Below, one piece after another: positions 54,402-63,590 of a stretch of 64,000 nt of DNA; position 1 is the first letter of the stretch; every line of letters begins with the position of its first letter. The notes under the pieces were generated by a model. It saw only the letters and a program-made list of their open reading frames with translations. It did no database searches and had not been told where the DNA came from. Source of the stretch: Micrococcales bacterium 73-13 (GTDB lineage: Bacteria > Actinomycetota > Actinomycetes > Actinomycetales > Microbacteriaceae); NCBI GenBank assembly GCA_001898855.1, contig MKVN01000016.1:1-64000 (forward strand). Direction: 5' to 3'. Made by a program: the position numbers and the translations under genes.

Positions 54402-54407
54402 CGGACA

Positions 54408-54413
54408 AGTCTA
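54408..54413 (-). promoter_or_regulatory. Predicted -10 box (TAGACT), leaderless metG
   Basis: TAGACT on the minus strand ends 6 nt before the GTG of metG within the 31-base gap to rsmI. Confidence 0.55.
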
Positions 54414-54432
54414 TTGATGCGCCCGAGCCGGG

Positions 54433-55257
54433 TTACCCCGACCGTCGGCGGCGCAGCGCGGCGTCGTAGAGCGCGTTCTTCGCCAGTCCGGTCTCGGCGG
54501 CGACCTCGGACGCCGCCTCCTTCAGCGAGGCGCCGCCCTCGACCAGCTCGAGCACGCGCTCGAGCGCGGCGCCCTCGTCGGCCGCGACCTGCGGAGCGCC
54601 GCCGACCACGATGCAGAACTCGCCCCTGGCGCCCTCGGCGAAGCGCTCGGCGAGCTCGGCGAGCGGGCCGCGCACGACCTCCTCGTGCAGCTTGGTGAGC
54701 TCGCGCGCGACGGCCGCCGGCCGGTCCGGGCCGAACGCCGCGACCAGCTCGCCGAGGGACTCGGCGATGCGGTGCGGGGTCTCGAAGAACACCATGGTGC
54801 GCCGCTCCGCCGCGAGCGCCGCGAGCGCCGCCTGACGCTCGCCCGCCCTGCGCGGCAGGAAGCCCTCGAAGCAGAACCGGTCGGTCGGCAGCCCGGACAG
54901 CGCGAGCGCGACGAGCACCGCGCTCGGCCCCGGCAGCACCGTGACCGGGACGCCGAGCGCGACCGCCTCGCGGACGAGCACGAAGCCCGGGTCGCTGACG
55001 GTCGGCATGCCGGCGTCGGTGATCACGAGCACGTCGGCGTCGCGGGCGAGCTCGGCGACCTCAGCGGCGCGGTCGCGCTCGTTGTGGTCGTGCAGCGCGA
55101 CGAGCCGGGCCCGCGAGGAGATGCCGAGCGCGCGGATGAGGTGCTGCGTCATCCGGGTGTCCTCGGCCGCGATGACCGGCGCGCTGGTCAGCGCGTCGCG
55201 GAGTCGCGCGGTCGCATCGCCGAGATTGCCGATCGGGGTCGCCGCCAGGATGAGCAC
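54433..55257 (-). CDS. rsmI: 16S rRNA 2'-O-ribose C1402 methyltransferase
   Basis: A 274-residue tetrapyrrole-methylase-fold enzyme. The N-terminal ATPIGNLGD, AEDTR, LITDAGMPTVSDPG and LPGPSAV motifs are diagnostic. It methylates C1402 of 16S rRNA with RsmH. GTG start. Divergent from pmt, the standard actinobacterial arrangement. Confidence 0.96.
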   Translation of the reverse strand: MLILAATPIGNLGDATARLRDALTSAPVIAAEDTRMTQHLIRALGISSRARLVALHDHNERDRAAEVAELARDADVLVITDAGMPTVSDPGFVLVREAVALGVPVTVLPGPSAVLVALALSGLPTDRFCFEGFLPRRAGERQAALAALAAERRTMVFFETPHRIAESLGELVAAFGPDRPAAVARELTKLHEEVVRGPLAELAERFAEGARGEFCIVVGGAPQVAADEGAALERVLELVEGGASLKEAASEVAAETGLAKNALYDAALRRRRSG

Positions 55258-55348
55258 CTCCCAATCCTCGCGCCTTTTCGGGCGACGCGGGCCGCGGACG
55301 CCCTTCTGTGACGCGATGCGCCGCCGCGACCCGGGACGACGCGGTCAG

Positions 55349-55354
55349 TAGGCT
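55349..55354 (+). promoter_or_regulatory. Predicted -10 box (TAGGCT), leaderless pmt
   Basis: TAGGCT ends 6 nt before the GTG of pmt, the same hexamer and spacing as before the alkene reductase gene. No ribosome-binding site is present. Confidence 0.55.
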
Positions 55355-55360
55355 GACCGG

Positions 55361-56941
55361 GTGAGGGCGAGCGGGCCGGGGTTCGACGCGATCGTGGCGG
55401 CGCAGCCGGCGCCCGCGAGGGCGCCGTCCTGGCGGATCGGCACCCGTCTCGACGCGTGGTGGTCGTCCCGCACGCCGCGCACCAGGGCGGTGCTGCGCTG
55501 GTCGGCGCCGGCCGGCGTGATGCTCACCGCGGCGCTCACCCGGCTGGTCGGGCTCGCCCACCCGTCCGAGATCGTCTTCGACGAGACGTACTACGTGAAG
55601 GACGCCTGGACCACCTGGAACCTCGGCTACGAGGCGACCTGGCCGGCCGACCCCACCGGGAGCGACCCGCACTGGGCGGACCGGCAGTTCGAGGCCGGGA
55701 ACACGGACATCTTCCAGACCACCGCATCGTTCGCCGTGCACCCGCCGCTCGGCAAGTGGCTCATCGCGCTCGGCATGGCGCTGCTCGGCCCGTCCGACCC
55801 GGTCGGCTGGCGGCTCTCGGTGGCGATCGCCGGCATCCTGCTGGTCGGCCTCGTCATGCTCGTCGCGCACCGGCTCACCCGGTCCCTGCTGGTCGCCTCG
55901 ATCGCCGGCGGCCTGCTCGCGATCGACGGCAACGGCATCGTGATGAGCCGCGTCGCGCTGCTCGACGGCTTCGTCGCGCTGTTCGCCCTGCTCGGCTTCT
56001 ACTTCGTGCTGCTCGACCGCGAGCGCACCCGGCGCACCGGCGCCCTGTGGGCGAGACCCTGGCTGCTCGCCGCGGGCGCCGCGCTCGGCGCCGCGACGGC
56101 GGTCAAGTGGAACGGCGTGTGGTTCCTCGCGTTCTTCGGCGTGTGGACCGTCGTCGCCGACGCGATCGACCGGCGCGACGGCTGGGCGGTGCTGCGGCAC
56201 GGGCCTGTGAACTTCGTGCTGCTGGTCCCGGTGGCCGCGGCGGCCTACCTGCTGTCCTGGACGGGATGGTTCGCGACCGAGGGCGGCTACTACCGGCAGT
56301 GGGCGGCGCAGGGCGATCACGCCTGGGAGGGGTTCTGGTCCTGGGTGCCGCTGCCGGTGCAGAGCTTCCTGCATCACCAGGGCGAGGTGCTGCGCTTCCA
56401 CGAGGGGCTGCACAACGACCACCCCTACCGGTCCCCCGCCTGGGCATGGCTGCTGATCGCCCGGCCGACCGCGATCTGGTACCGGGCGACGACCGGCGCC
56501 ACCGACCCGGGCTGCGGCGGTGACGCCTGCGGCGCGCTCGTCACCGATCTGCCGAACCCGCTCATCTGGTACGCCTCGGTGGCGGCGATCGTCTGGCTGC
56601 TCGTCGTCGCGATCCGCCGGCGGGACTGGGCCGCCTGGGCGGTCGTCGTCGGCTTCGCGGCGGGGTACGTGCCGTGGCTGCTCCTGCCGGAGCGCACGAC
56701 GTACTTCTTCTACTCGATCGCCTATCAGCCGTTCCTCGTCCTGGCGCTGGCGATGGCGCTGCACAGGATCCTCGGGCGACCCGACGACGAGCGATCGCGA
56801 CGGCGCAGCGGCATCATCGCCGTGACGGCGTTCCTCGCCGCCGCCGTGGCGCTCAGCGTGTTCTTCTGGCCGATCTGGAGCGGGATGACGCTCGACACCG
56901 GCGCGCTGACGCTGCGCTACTGGTCCCCGACCTGGGCGTAG
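55361..56941 (+). CDS. pmt: Polyprenol-phosphate-mannose protein O-mannosyltransferase
   Basis: A 526-residue GT39-type membrane glycosyltransferase. The catalytic acidic pair is in IVFDETYYVKD on the first extracytoplasmic loop; HPPLGKW and RVALLDG segments follow. About ten membrane helices and a C-terminal WP-rich region complete the fold. It O-mannosylates secreted proteins. GTG start, directly behind a TAGGCT box. Convergent with prpC, 3 bases apart. Confidence 0.94.
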   Translation: MRASGPGFDAIVAAQPAPARAPSWRIGTRLDAWWSSRTPRTRAVLRWSAPAGVMLTAALTRLVGLAHPSEIVFDETYYVKDAWTTWNLGYEATWPADPTGSDPHWADRQFEAGNTDIFQTTASFAVHPPLGKWLIALGMALLGPSDPVGWRLSVAIAGILLVGLVMLVAHRLTRSLLVASIAGGLLAIDGNGIVMSRVALLDGFVALFALLGFYFVLLDRERTRRTGALWARPWLLAAGAALGAATAVKWNGVWFLAFFGVWTVVADAIDRRDGWAVLRHGPVNFVLLVPVAAAAYLLSWTGWFATEGGYYRQWAAQGDHAWEGFWSWVPLPVQSFLHHQGEVLRFHEGLHNDHPYRSPAWAWLLIARPTAIWYRATTGATDPGCGGDACGALVTDLPNPLIWYASVAAIVWLLVVAIRRRDWAAWAVVVGFAAGYVPWLLLPERTTYFFYSIAYQPFLVLALAMALHRILGRPDDERSRRRSGIIAVTAFLAAAVALSVFFWPIWSGMTLDTGALTLRYWSPTWA

Positions 56942-56944
56942 CGC

Positions 56945-58075
56945 TCAGGCCTGGCTCGGGACCGCCCGCTGCTCGGGGCCGTGATAGGCGGACAGCGGAC
57001 GGATCAGCGAGTTGGACGCCTGCTGCTCCAGGACGTGCGCGGTCCAGCCGGTCACCCGGGAGGCGATGAACAACGGCGTGAACAGCTCCGTCTCGAAGCC
57101 CATCAGCGCGTACGCCGGCCCGGAGGGGTAGTCGAGGTTCGGCTGGATGCCCTTGCGCTCGACCATCGCCGACTCCAGCGCGTCGTAGAGGGCGAGCACG
57201 TCGGGCCGGTCGTAGAACTCGACGAGGCGCTGAAGCGCGGCCTTCATGGTCGGCACCCGCGAGTCCCCGTTCTTGTAGACCCGGTGCCCGAAGCCCATGA
57301 TCTTGCGCTTCGCCGCGAGCGCGGCGTCGAGCCACGCTTCGGCGCGCTCGGCGGAGCCGATCTCGTCGAAGGCGTGCATGACCGCCTCGTTCGCGCCGCC
57401 GTGCAGCGGGCCCTTCAGGGCGCCGATGGCCGCGGTCACCGCGCTGTAGACGTCCGAGAGGGTCGAGGCGACGACGCGAGCGGTGAAGGTGGAGGCGTTG
57501 AAGGAGTGCTCGGCGTACAGGATCATCGACACGTCGAAGGCGTCGACGACCGGCAGCTCCGGCACCTCGCCGAAGGTCATGTGCAGGAAGTTCGCCGAGT
57601 AGGCGAGGTCGTCGCGCGGCTCGACGGGCTCGAGCCCGCGGCGCCGGCGCTGGGTGTACGCGACGATCGCCGGCAGCTGCGCCCACAGCCGCACCGAGCG
57701 GGCGAGCGTCAGCTCCGGGTCGATCCAGGTCGGGTCGGCGCCGAGCGTCGGGTCGAGGGCGCCGAGCGTCGAGACGGCGGTGCGGACGACGTCCATCGGG
57801 TGCGCGGTCGGCGGCAGCTCGTCGATGACCCGCTTCACGCGGTGATCGAGCGGCCGGTGCGACCGCTCGATCGCGGTGAACGCCTCCAGCTGGACGGGAT
57901 CCGGCAGCCCGCCCTGCCAGAGCAGGAACGCGACCTCCTCGAACGTGCACCGCTCGCAGAGCTCCTGCACCGGGTACCCGCGGTACAGCAGCGAGTTCGT
58001 CTCGGGGTTGACCTTCGAGATCGCGGTCGAGTCGGCGACGACGCCCGCGAGCCCCTTCCTGATCTCAGTTTCCAA
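56945..58075 (-). CDS. prpC: 2-methylcitrate synthase
   Basis: A 376-residue citrate-synthase-family enzyme with His190 (in AEHSFNAST), His225 (in PLHGGANE) and the GFGHRVYKNGDSR segment. Length and company with prpB and prpD indicate 2-methylcitrate synthase, condensing propionyl-CoA with oxaloacetate. The start is TTG at 58075, supported by GGAG 7 nt upstream, and overlaps the prpB end by 11 bases. Confidence 0.94.
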   Translation of the reverse strand: METEIRKGLAGVVADSTAISKVNPETNSLLYRGYPVQELCERCTFEEVAFLLWQGGLPDPVQLEAFTAIERSHRPLDHRVKRVIDELPPTAHPMDVVRTAVSTLGALDPTLGADPTWIDPELTLARSVRLWAQLPAIVAYTQRRRRGLEPVEPRDDLAYSANFLHMTFGEVPELPVVDAFDVSMILYAEHSFNASTFTARVVASTLSDVYSAVTAAIGALKGPLHGGANEAVMHAFDEIGSAERAEAWLDAALAAKRKIMGFGHRVYKNGDSRVPTMKAALQRLVEFYDRPDVLALYDALESAMVERKGIQPNLDYPSGPAYALMGFETELFTPLFIASRVTGWTAHVLEQQASNSLIRPLSAYHGPEQRAVPSQA

Positions 58076-58979
58076 TGTGCCGCTCCAGGGAGAAGTTGTA
58101 CACGCTCGCGTCGAACGCGTTGTAGGCCTCGTAGTCGAGCAGCTCGTAGAGCCGGGCTCGGGTCTGCATGCCGGGGACCTGCGATCGCAGGCTGCCCTCC
58201 TCGCGGAGCGCGTCGAGGGCGCGCTCGGCGGCGCCCATCGCGGTGCGCAGCAGCGAGACGGGGTGGATGACGATCCCGACGCCCGCCGCGGCGAGCTCGT
58301 CCCGGGTGAACAGCTCCGACTTGCCGAACTCGGTCATGTTCGCCAGCACCGGCACCGGGCCGAGCGCCGCCTTGACCGCGGCGAACTCCTCGAGGCTCAC
58401 CATCGCCTCGGGGAAGACGACGTCGGCGCCGGCGTCGACGAGCATCCGGGCCCGGTCGATCGCGGCCTGCAGCCCCGAGACGGCGCGGATGTCGGTGCGG
58501 GCGATGATCAGCAGGTTCGGGTCGCGCCGCGCACGCACGGCGGCGGAGATGCGCTGCAGCGCGGTGGCGTCGTCGACGACCGACTTCCCGTCGAGGTGGC
58601 CGCAGCGCTTCGGATTGACCTGGTCCTCGATGTGCAGGCCGGACACGCCGGCGTCCTCGAGCGCCTGGACGGTGCGGGCGACGTTCATCACCTCGCCGAA
58701 GCCGGTGTCGGCGTCGATGATCGTCGGCAGATCGGTCATCCGCGAGATCTGGCCGCCTCGGCCCGCGACCTCGGTGAGCGTGGTGAGCCCGACGTCGGGC
58801 AGCCCGAGGTCGGCGGCGAGGACCGCGCCGGAGATGTAGACGCCGTCGAAGCCCTTGTCCTGGATCAGGCGGGCCGACAGCGGGTTGAAGGCGCCCGGGA
58901 AGGTGAGCAGCTCGCCGGAGGCGAGCCGTTCGCGCAGCCGCGCGCGCTTCTCGGCCGGGGTCGTCGCGGTGTGGAGCAC
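58065..58979 (-). CDS. prpB: 2-methylisocitrate lyase
   Basis: A 304-residue isocitrate-lyase-superfamily enzyme with the catalytic KRCGH motif (124-128), DADTGFG (89-95) and an NMTEFG segment. It cleaves 2-methylisocitrate to pyruvate and succinate. GTG start, 9 bases after prpD. Confidence 0.95.
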   Translation of the reverse strand: MLHTATTPAEKRARLRERLASGELLTFPGAFNPLSARLIQDKGFDGVYISGAVLAADLGLPDVGLTTLTEVAGRGGQISRMTDLPTIIDADTGFGEVMNVARTVQALEDAGVSGLHIEDQVNPKRCGHLDGKSVVDDATALQRISAAVRARRDPNLLIIARTDIRAVSGLQAAIDRARMLVDAGADVVFPEAMVSLEEFAAVKAALGPVPVLANMTEFGKSELFTRDELAAAGVGIVIHPVSLLRTAMGAAERALDALREEGSLRSQVPGMQTRARLYELLDYEAYNAFDASVYNFSLERHIGN

Positions 58980-58988
58980 GGCCGCCTC

Positions 58989-60515
58989 CTAGAAGATCCC
59001 CGCCGGGACGGGCGCGGTCAGCAGCGGGTCGGTCATCGGGGTGACGGTGAGGCCGCGCAGCTCGGAGGGGCTGAGCTCGGGGAGGCGCTGCACGACGGCG
59101 AGGAAGCGGTCGATCTCCTCGGGGGCGAGCACGCCGGCGGCGAGCCGGCGGAACTTGGCCGTGTAGTCGGCGCGGGCGAACGGGCGGGCGCCGAGCGGGT
59201 GGGCGTCGGCGACCGCGATCTCCTCGACGATCCGCTCCCCGTCGGCCAGCTCGATCTCCGCCCGGCCGCCGAACGCCTGCTCGGTCGGGTCCTCGGAGTG
59301 GTAGCGACGGGTCCACTCGGGATCCTCGAGCGTGGTCACCTTCCGCCAGAGCTCGACGGTGTCCGGTCGACCGGCGCGCTCCGGCGCGTAGCTGGCGACG
59401 TGGTCCCAGGCGCCGTCCTGCAGCGCGACGGCGAAGATGTACGGGATCGAGTGGTCGAGCGTCTCCCGGCTTGCGGAGGGGTCGTACTTCTGGGGGTCGC
59501 CGGAGCCAGAGCCGATCACGTAGTGCGTGTGGTGGCTGGTGTGCAGCACGATCCGGGCGACGTTCGCCGGGTCGCGCAGCTCCGGGCGCTGCGCGCCGAG
59601 TCGGCGGGCCAGGTCGATCCAGGCCTGCGCCTGGTACTCGGCCGAGTGCTCCTTCGTGTAGGAGTCGAGGATCGCCCGACGCGGCTCGCCGGCGGCCGGC
59701 AGCGGTACGGCGTAGTCGGCGTCCCCGCCGTCGAGCAGCCAGGCGATCACCCCGTCCTCGCCCTCGTAGATCGGCGCGGGACTGGTCTGGCCCCGCATCG
59801 CCCGGTCGACCGCCTCGACGGCCATCTTCCCCGCGAACGCCGGCGCGTGCGCCTTCCAGGTCGAGATCTCGCCCTTGCGGGACTGCCGCGTCGCCGTCGT
59901 GGTGTGCAGCGCCTGCCCGATCGCCTGATGGATCGTCTCGGTCGGCAGGCCGAGCAGCGTCCCGATGCCGGCGGCGGCGCTCGGCCCGAGGTGGGCGACG
60001 TGGTCGATCTTGTGCTCGTGGAGGCTGATGCCCTTCGCCAGGTCGATCTGGAGCTCGTAGCCGGTCACGATGCCGCGCACCAGCTCCTCGCCGCTGCGGC
60101 CGAGATGCTGGGCGACGGCGAGGATCGGCGGGACGTTGTCGCCCGGGTGCGAGTACTCCGCCGCCAGGAACGTGTCGTGGTAGTCGAGCTCGCGCACCGC
60201 GACCCCGTTCGCCCACGCCGCCCACTCCGGGCCGGTGAGCTGGTCGGAGCCGACGATCGTCGCGCCGCCGCCCCCCGCGGAGACCCGATGCGCCTCGGCC
60301 TGCGCGCGCGCCGCGAGCACCGGCCCGCGGCCGAGCGACGCGGTCGCGACCGCCGCGTTGTCGATCACCCGGTTGATCACCATGTCGACGACGTCGGCAT
60401 CCGGCTCGACGCGCTCGGCGGCGACCTCGGCGAGCTTCCAGGCCAGCTGCTCGCCGCGCGCGTGCGGCTCGGCGCTCGGCCAGACCCGCACCCGATGCTC
60501 GATCACCCGACCCAT
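58989..60515 (-). CDS. prpD: 2-methylcitrate dehydratase
   Basis: A 508-residue MmgE/PrpD-family enzyme. [21 protein letters not shown], the [15 protein letters not shown] region and [17 protein letters not shown] are characteristic. It dehydrates 2-methylcitrate to 2-methylaconitate. GGAGGA precedes the ATG by 11 nt. First gene of prpDBC; no PrpR-type regulator is adjacent. Confidence 0.95.
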   Translation of the reverse strand: MGRVIEHRVRVWPSAEPHARGEQLAWKLAEVAAERVEPDADVVDMVINRVIDNAAVATASLGRGPVLAARAQAEAHRVSAGGGGATIVGSDQLTGPEWAAWANGVAVRELDYHDTFLAAEYSHPGDNVPPILAVAQHLGRSGEELVRGIVTGYELQIDLAKGISLHEHKIDHVAHLGPSAAAGIGTLLGLPTETIHQAIGQALHTTTATRQSRKGEISTWKAHAPAFAGKMAVEAVDRAMRGQTSPAPIYEGEDGVIAWLLDGGDADYAVPLPAAGEPRRAILDSYTKEHSAEYQAQAWIDLARRLGAQRPELRDPANVARIVLHTSHHTHYVIGSGSGDPQKYDPSASRETLDHSIPYIFAVALQDGAWDHVASYAPERAGRPDTVELWRKVTTLEDPEWTRRYHSEDPTEQAFGGRAEIELADGERIVEEIAVADAHPLGARPFARADYTAKFRRLAAGVLAPEEIDRFLAVVQRLPELSPSELRGLTVTPMTDPLLTAPVPAGIF

Positions 60516-60567
60516 TCTGCCGTGAGTTCCTCCGCAGCGGTTCCGAGGGCCCGCGGCCGTCCCGGCA

Positions 60568-60597
60568 TTGACGCCGCGCTCGGCGCGACCGTACGTT
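60568..60597 (+). promoter_or_regulatory. Promoter of SnoaL-like gene 1 (TTGACG-N18-TACGTT)
   Basis: TTGACG (60568-60573) and TACGTT (60592-60597) are 18 nt apart, and the -10 box ends 7 nt before the GTG start, again predicting a leaderless mRNA. Confidence 0.55.
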
Positions 60598-60604
60598 CGA
60601 GGGC

Positions 60605-61066
60605 GTGACCTCCCCGAGCCCGGACGACCGCGCCGCCATCGACGACCTCTACAACGCCTACCTCTGGGCGCTCGACACGCAGGACATCGAGCTCTACGTC
60701 GGCACGTTCTGGGACGACGCCGTGCTCAAGGAGACGCAGCTCGACGGGACGGTCGAGGTCTGGCACGGCGCCGAGGCGATCCGGAGCTTCACGGCCGGGC
60801 ACTTCGGCGGCTACGGCGGGCACCAGCACCGCGAGACGACGCGCCGCTATCTGCCCGACCCGGCCGGCGAGCACCGCTGGACGCTGCACTCCTACTGGTT
60901 CGCGAGCCACCGCGACCCGGCGTCGAACGAGGTCGCGTTCTTCTCCACCGGCCTGTCGAACGACATCGTCGAGCGCCGCGGAGACGAGTGGCGGTTCGCG
61001 CAGCGCGGCATCTCGCGCTGGCCGGCCGACCCGAAGGCGGCGCTGCGGGCGATCGACGAGGCCTGA
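60605..61066 (+). CDS. SnoaL-like NTF2-fold protein 1
   Basis: A 153-residue nuclear-transport-factor-2 fold protein of the SnoaL_4 type. The N-terminal [25 protein letters not shown] is near-identical in pattern to the second SnoaL-like gene 1.6 kb away. Members act as cyclases, dehydratases or small oxygenase subunits; the function is unknown here. GTG start behind a leaderless-type promoter. Confidence 0.85.
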   Translation: MTSPSPDDRAAIDDLYNAYLWALDTQDIELYVGTFWDDAVLKETQLDGTVEVWHGAEAIRSFTAGHFGGYGGHQHRETTRRYLPDPAGEHRWTLHSYWFASHRDPASNEVAFFSTGLSNDIVERRGDEWRFAQRGISRWPADPKAALRAIDEA

Positions 61067-61079
61067 GCGGGCTCGGCGA

Positions 61080-61844
61080 TCAGCGCGACTCCCACCGGAA
61101 GAAGCGGATCCCGACGAACGCGCACACGACCGCGTAGACCGGCACCATGATCGCGCCCGCTGTCGTCGCGTCGCTCCAGGCCGCGCCGAAGGCGACGGCG
61201 TAGAGGCTGGTCAGCGCGCCGACCGGCGTCCACTGCGAGAAGACGGTGAACCAGTCGCCGAGCACGCCGATCGAGCCGAGGATCCCGCTGATGATCAGCA
61301 GGATGAACAGCACGCGCCCGACCGCGTTCACCGAGGCCGGCGAGCGCAGCAGGCCGACGATCGCCTGGCCGGTGCACAGGAACATCGCGGCGCCGAGCAG
61401 CGAGACGCCGAGCACGGCGAGGTACTGGTGCCACTCGTAGACCACGCCGTGGGCGATCGAGCCGACGACGACGCCGAGCACGGTCATGACCACGGCCGAG
61501 ACGAGCTGGACGACGATCCGGCTCGCCATGATCGCCCAGCTCGGCGTCGGCGTGACGCGCAGCCGCTGGAAGACGCCCGACGCCCGGTCCTGGGCGACGA
61601 GCGTCGAGTACCCGAGCATGCCCGCGGACATCGTCCCGTAGCTGAGCGCGAGGCCGATGAGCGTGCCGGGCTCGGCGAAGTCCCGCTTCCCGAAGCTCGT
61701 CGCGACGATGAAGATGATCGGCACCGCGAGGTTCGTCACGAGCACCTGCGGTGTGCGCGCCAGGACGGTGAAGTCGGCGCGCAGCAGCGCCGCGAGGGTC
61801 ATGCCGATCGGCGGGCGACCGGGGGCGAGCGGCGCGTCAGTCAC
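61080..61844 (-). CDS. ABC-2 type exporter permease (DrrB-like)
   Basis: A 254-residue ABC-2 permease with six helices and the typical LVAQDRASGVFQRLRVTPTPSWAIM loop. Paired with the ATPase gene upstream (8-base overlap), forming a half-size exporter pair like DrrAB. GTG start. The substrate is unknown. Confidence 0.9.
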   Translation of the reverse strand: MTDAPLAPGRPPIGMTLAALLRADFTVLARTPQVLVTNLAVPIIFIVATSFGKRDFAEPGTLIGLALSYGTMSAGMLGYSTLVAQDRASGVFQRLRVTPTPSWAIMASRIVVQLVSAVVMTVLGVVVGSIAHGVVYEWHQYLAVLGVSLLGAAMFLCTGQAIVGLLRSPASVNAVGRVLFILLIISGILGSIGVLGDWFTVFSQWTPVGALTSLYAVAFGAAWSDATTAGAIMVPVYAVVCAFVGIRFFRWESR

Positions 61845-62622
61845 GGATCGAGCTCCCGGTCAGCGCGATGAAGACGTCCTCGAGGGTGACCTCGCCCCGG
61901 GCGAGCCGCACCACCCGCGGGTCCTCGCGGTACTCGGCGATGAGCGCGGCGGGGCTGCCGGTCGCGAGCAGCCGGCCGTGGTCGATGATCGCGATGCGGT
62001 CGCAGACGGCCTGCGCCTCCTCCATCGAGTGCGTCGTGAGCAGGATCGCGCCGCCCTCGCCGCGCAGGCCCTCGATCCTCGCCCAGAGCTGCCGCCGGGA
62101 CTGCGGGTCGAGGCCCTGGGTCGGCTCGTCGAGCAGCATGAGGAGCGGGCGCGGCAGCGTCGCGATGAGCAGCGAGAACCGCTGCTGCTGACCGCCGGAG
62201 AGGCTCTTGAACCGCTTCGCGCGCTCGTCGCCGAGCCCGGCGTCCTCGATCCGGTCGCGGATGCCGTCCCCGCTCAGCCGCAGCCCGTAGAGGCCGGCGT
62301 AGAGCCGGACGAGCTGCTCGAGCCCCAGCTCCGGCTGGAAGCTCGACGCCTGCAGCTGCACGCCGAGCCTCGCCTTCGCTGCGAGCGGCGCCCGGATCGC
62401 GTCCTGGCCGTCGACGAGGACGGTGCCGGCCGCCGGCGACTGCAGCCCCTCGATGACGCTGAGGGTGCTCGTCTTGCCGGCGCCGTTCGGCCCGAGCAGG
62501 CCGAAGATCTCGCCGCGCCCGATCGAGAAGGACAGCCCGTCCACGGCGACGCGGCTGCCGTATCGCACGACGAGGCCGTCGACGCTCAGGACGTCGTCGC
62601 GGGACGGTGCTCCGTCCGCCAT
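61837..62622 (-). CDS. ABC exporter ATPase (DrrA-like)
   Basis: A 261-residue ATPase with Walker A GPNGAGKTS, signature LSGGQQQR, Walker B LLMLLDEPTQGLDP and the H-loop THSMEEA; the GLDPQSR element is typical of ABC-2/drug exporter ATPases. The ATG at 62622 is chosen because the ATPase fold begins shortly after; the frame is open further upstream. Works with the permease encoded next. Confidence 0.9.
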   Translation of the reverse strand: MADGAPSRDDVLSVDGLVVRYGSRVAVDGLSFSIGRGEIFGLLGPNGAGKTSTLSVIEGLQSPAAGTVLVDGQDAIRAPLAAKARLGVQLQASSFQPELGLEQLVRLYAGLYGLRLSGDGIRDRIEDAGLGDERAKRFKSLSGGQQQRFSLLIATLPRPLLMLLDEPTQGLDPQSRRQLWARIEGLRGEGGAILLTTHSMEEAQAVCDRIAIIDHGRLLATGSPAALIAEYREDPRVVRLARGEVTLEDVFIALTGSSIRD

Positions 62623-62711
62623 CGCCTGCACGGCGTCATCATGCCACCGCGGCCCGGCAGTTCGCTCGACGGGATCCGCGCCGGCGCGCGATCGCCGGCG
62701 ACGGCCCGACG

Positions 62712-63155
62712 TCAGGTCCGCCGCAGCGGATGCGGCAGCGTGCCGTCCCACTGGCTGACGGTGCGGCGGCGCAGCCGCCAGCGCCCCTCCCGCTCCTCGA
62801 CCTCGTCGTGGATCCAGCCGGCGTTCTGCACCTCGATCGCACCGCCGTCCGGGTCGCGCTGCAGCGACCAGTAGTACATCCAGACGCTCCAGCCGGGATC
62901 GCGCTCCAGGTAGAGCGGGGTCTGCAGGCGGTGCTGATGCCCCGACCGCGACGCGAAGTAGGCCGCCGTGCCCTCGCGCAGCTGCTGCGCGCCGACCAGC
63001 CGCACCTCGGAGCCGTCGGGGAGCAGGTCGATCCACTCGCCGTCCTCCCAGTACGTCCCGACGTAGCGGTCGAGGTCGTGGGTGTCGAGCGCCCAGACGT
63101 TGTCGGCGATGAGATCCTCGATCGCGTCGCGGACCTCGCGGCTCGGCGTGGTCAT
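62712..63155 (-). CDS. SnoaL-like NTF2-fold protein 2
   Basis: A 147-residue SnoaL_4-type protein, a paralogue of the gene at 60.6 kb: both contain VWALDT-H/Q-D and YVGT(F/Y)W(D/E)D, and GHQHR. AGGAG precedes the ATG. It reads in the same direction as the ABC exporter 90 bases downstream. Function unknown. Confidence 0.85.
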   Translation of the reverse strand: MTTPSREVRDAIEDLIADNVWALDTHDLDRYVGTYWEDGEWIDLLPDGSEVRLVGAQQLREGTAAYFASRSGHQHRLQTPLYLERDPGWSVWMYYWSLQRDPDGGAIEVQNAGWIHDEVEEREGRWRLRRRTVSQWDGTLPHPLRRT

Positions 63156-63246
63156 GTCGCTCCTGACTCTGCGGAGACCGGACGCCTTCGTCCGGAGCTC
63201 CAGCCTAGGCCGCCGCGACTTGACGGGGCCGTCCGACGAGACAATA

Positions 63247-63264
63247 CTTAGTCATGTGACTAAG
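63247..63264. promoter_or_regulatory. Palindrome overlapping the ArsR start codon
   Basis: CTTAGTCA-TG-TGACTAAG is an inverted repeat with perfect 8-bp arms. The GTG start codon of the ArsR gene (63256-63258) lies in its centre. ArsR proteins bind such symmetrical sites, so this is the probable autoregulatory operator. Confidence 0.7.
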
Positions 63265-63588
63265 CATGCGACGGACCTGGACGCGATGTTCCGTGCCCTG
63301 TCCGACGCGACCCGCCGGGCGCTGGTGGAGCGGCTCACGCGCTCGCCGGCGTCGGTCACCGAGCTCGCCGAGCCCTTCGACGCCGCCCTCCCGACGATCC
63401 TCGAGCACCTCCGGGTGCTCGAGCGGGCCGGGATCGTGTCGTCCGAGAAGGTGGGCCGGATCCGCACCTACCAGCTCGCCGCCGACGCACTGGTCCCCGC
63501 CAATCGCTGGATCGTCGCTCGGCAGCGCCCCCAGGAGCGCCGCCTCGACCGCCTCGGCGACTACCTCGCCCACCCAGAAGGAGACTGA
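63256..63588 (+). CDS. ArsR-family regulator
   Basis: A 110-residue winged-helix ArsR/SmtB-type protein without obvious metal-binding Cys residues (RALVERLTRSPASVTELAEPF, PTILEHLRVLERAGIV as recognition helix). It is the subtype commonly paired with an AHSA1/SRPBCC protein, and that gene follows after 2 bases. GTG start inside an 18-bp palindrome. Confidence 0.9.
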   Translation: MTKHATDLDAMFRALSDATRRALVERLTRSPASVTELAEPFDAALPTILEHLRVLERAGIVSSEKVGRIRTYQLAADALVPANRWIVARQRPQERRLDRLGDYLAHPEGD

Positions 63589-63590
63589 CC

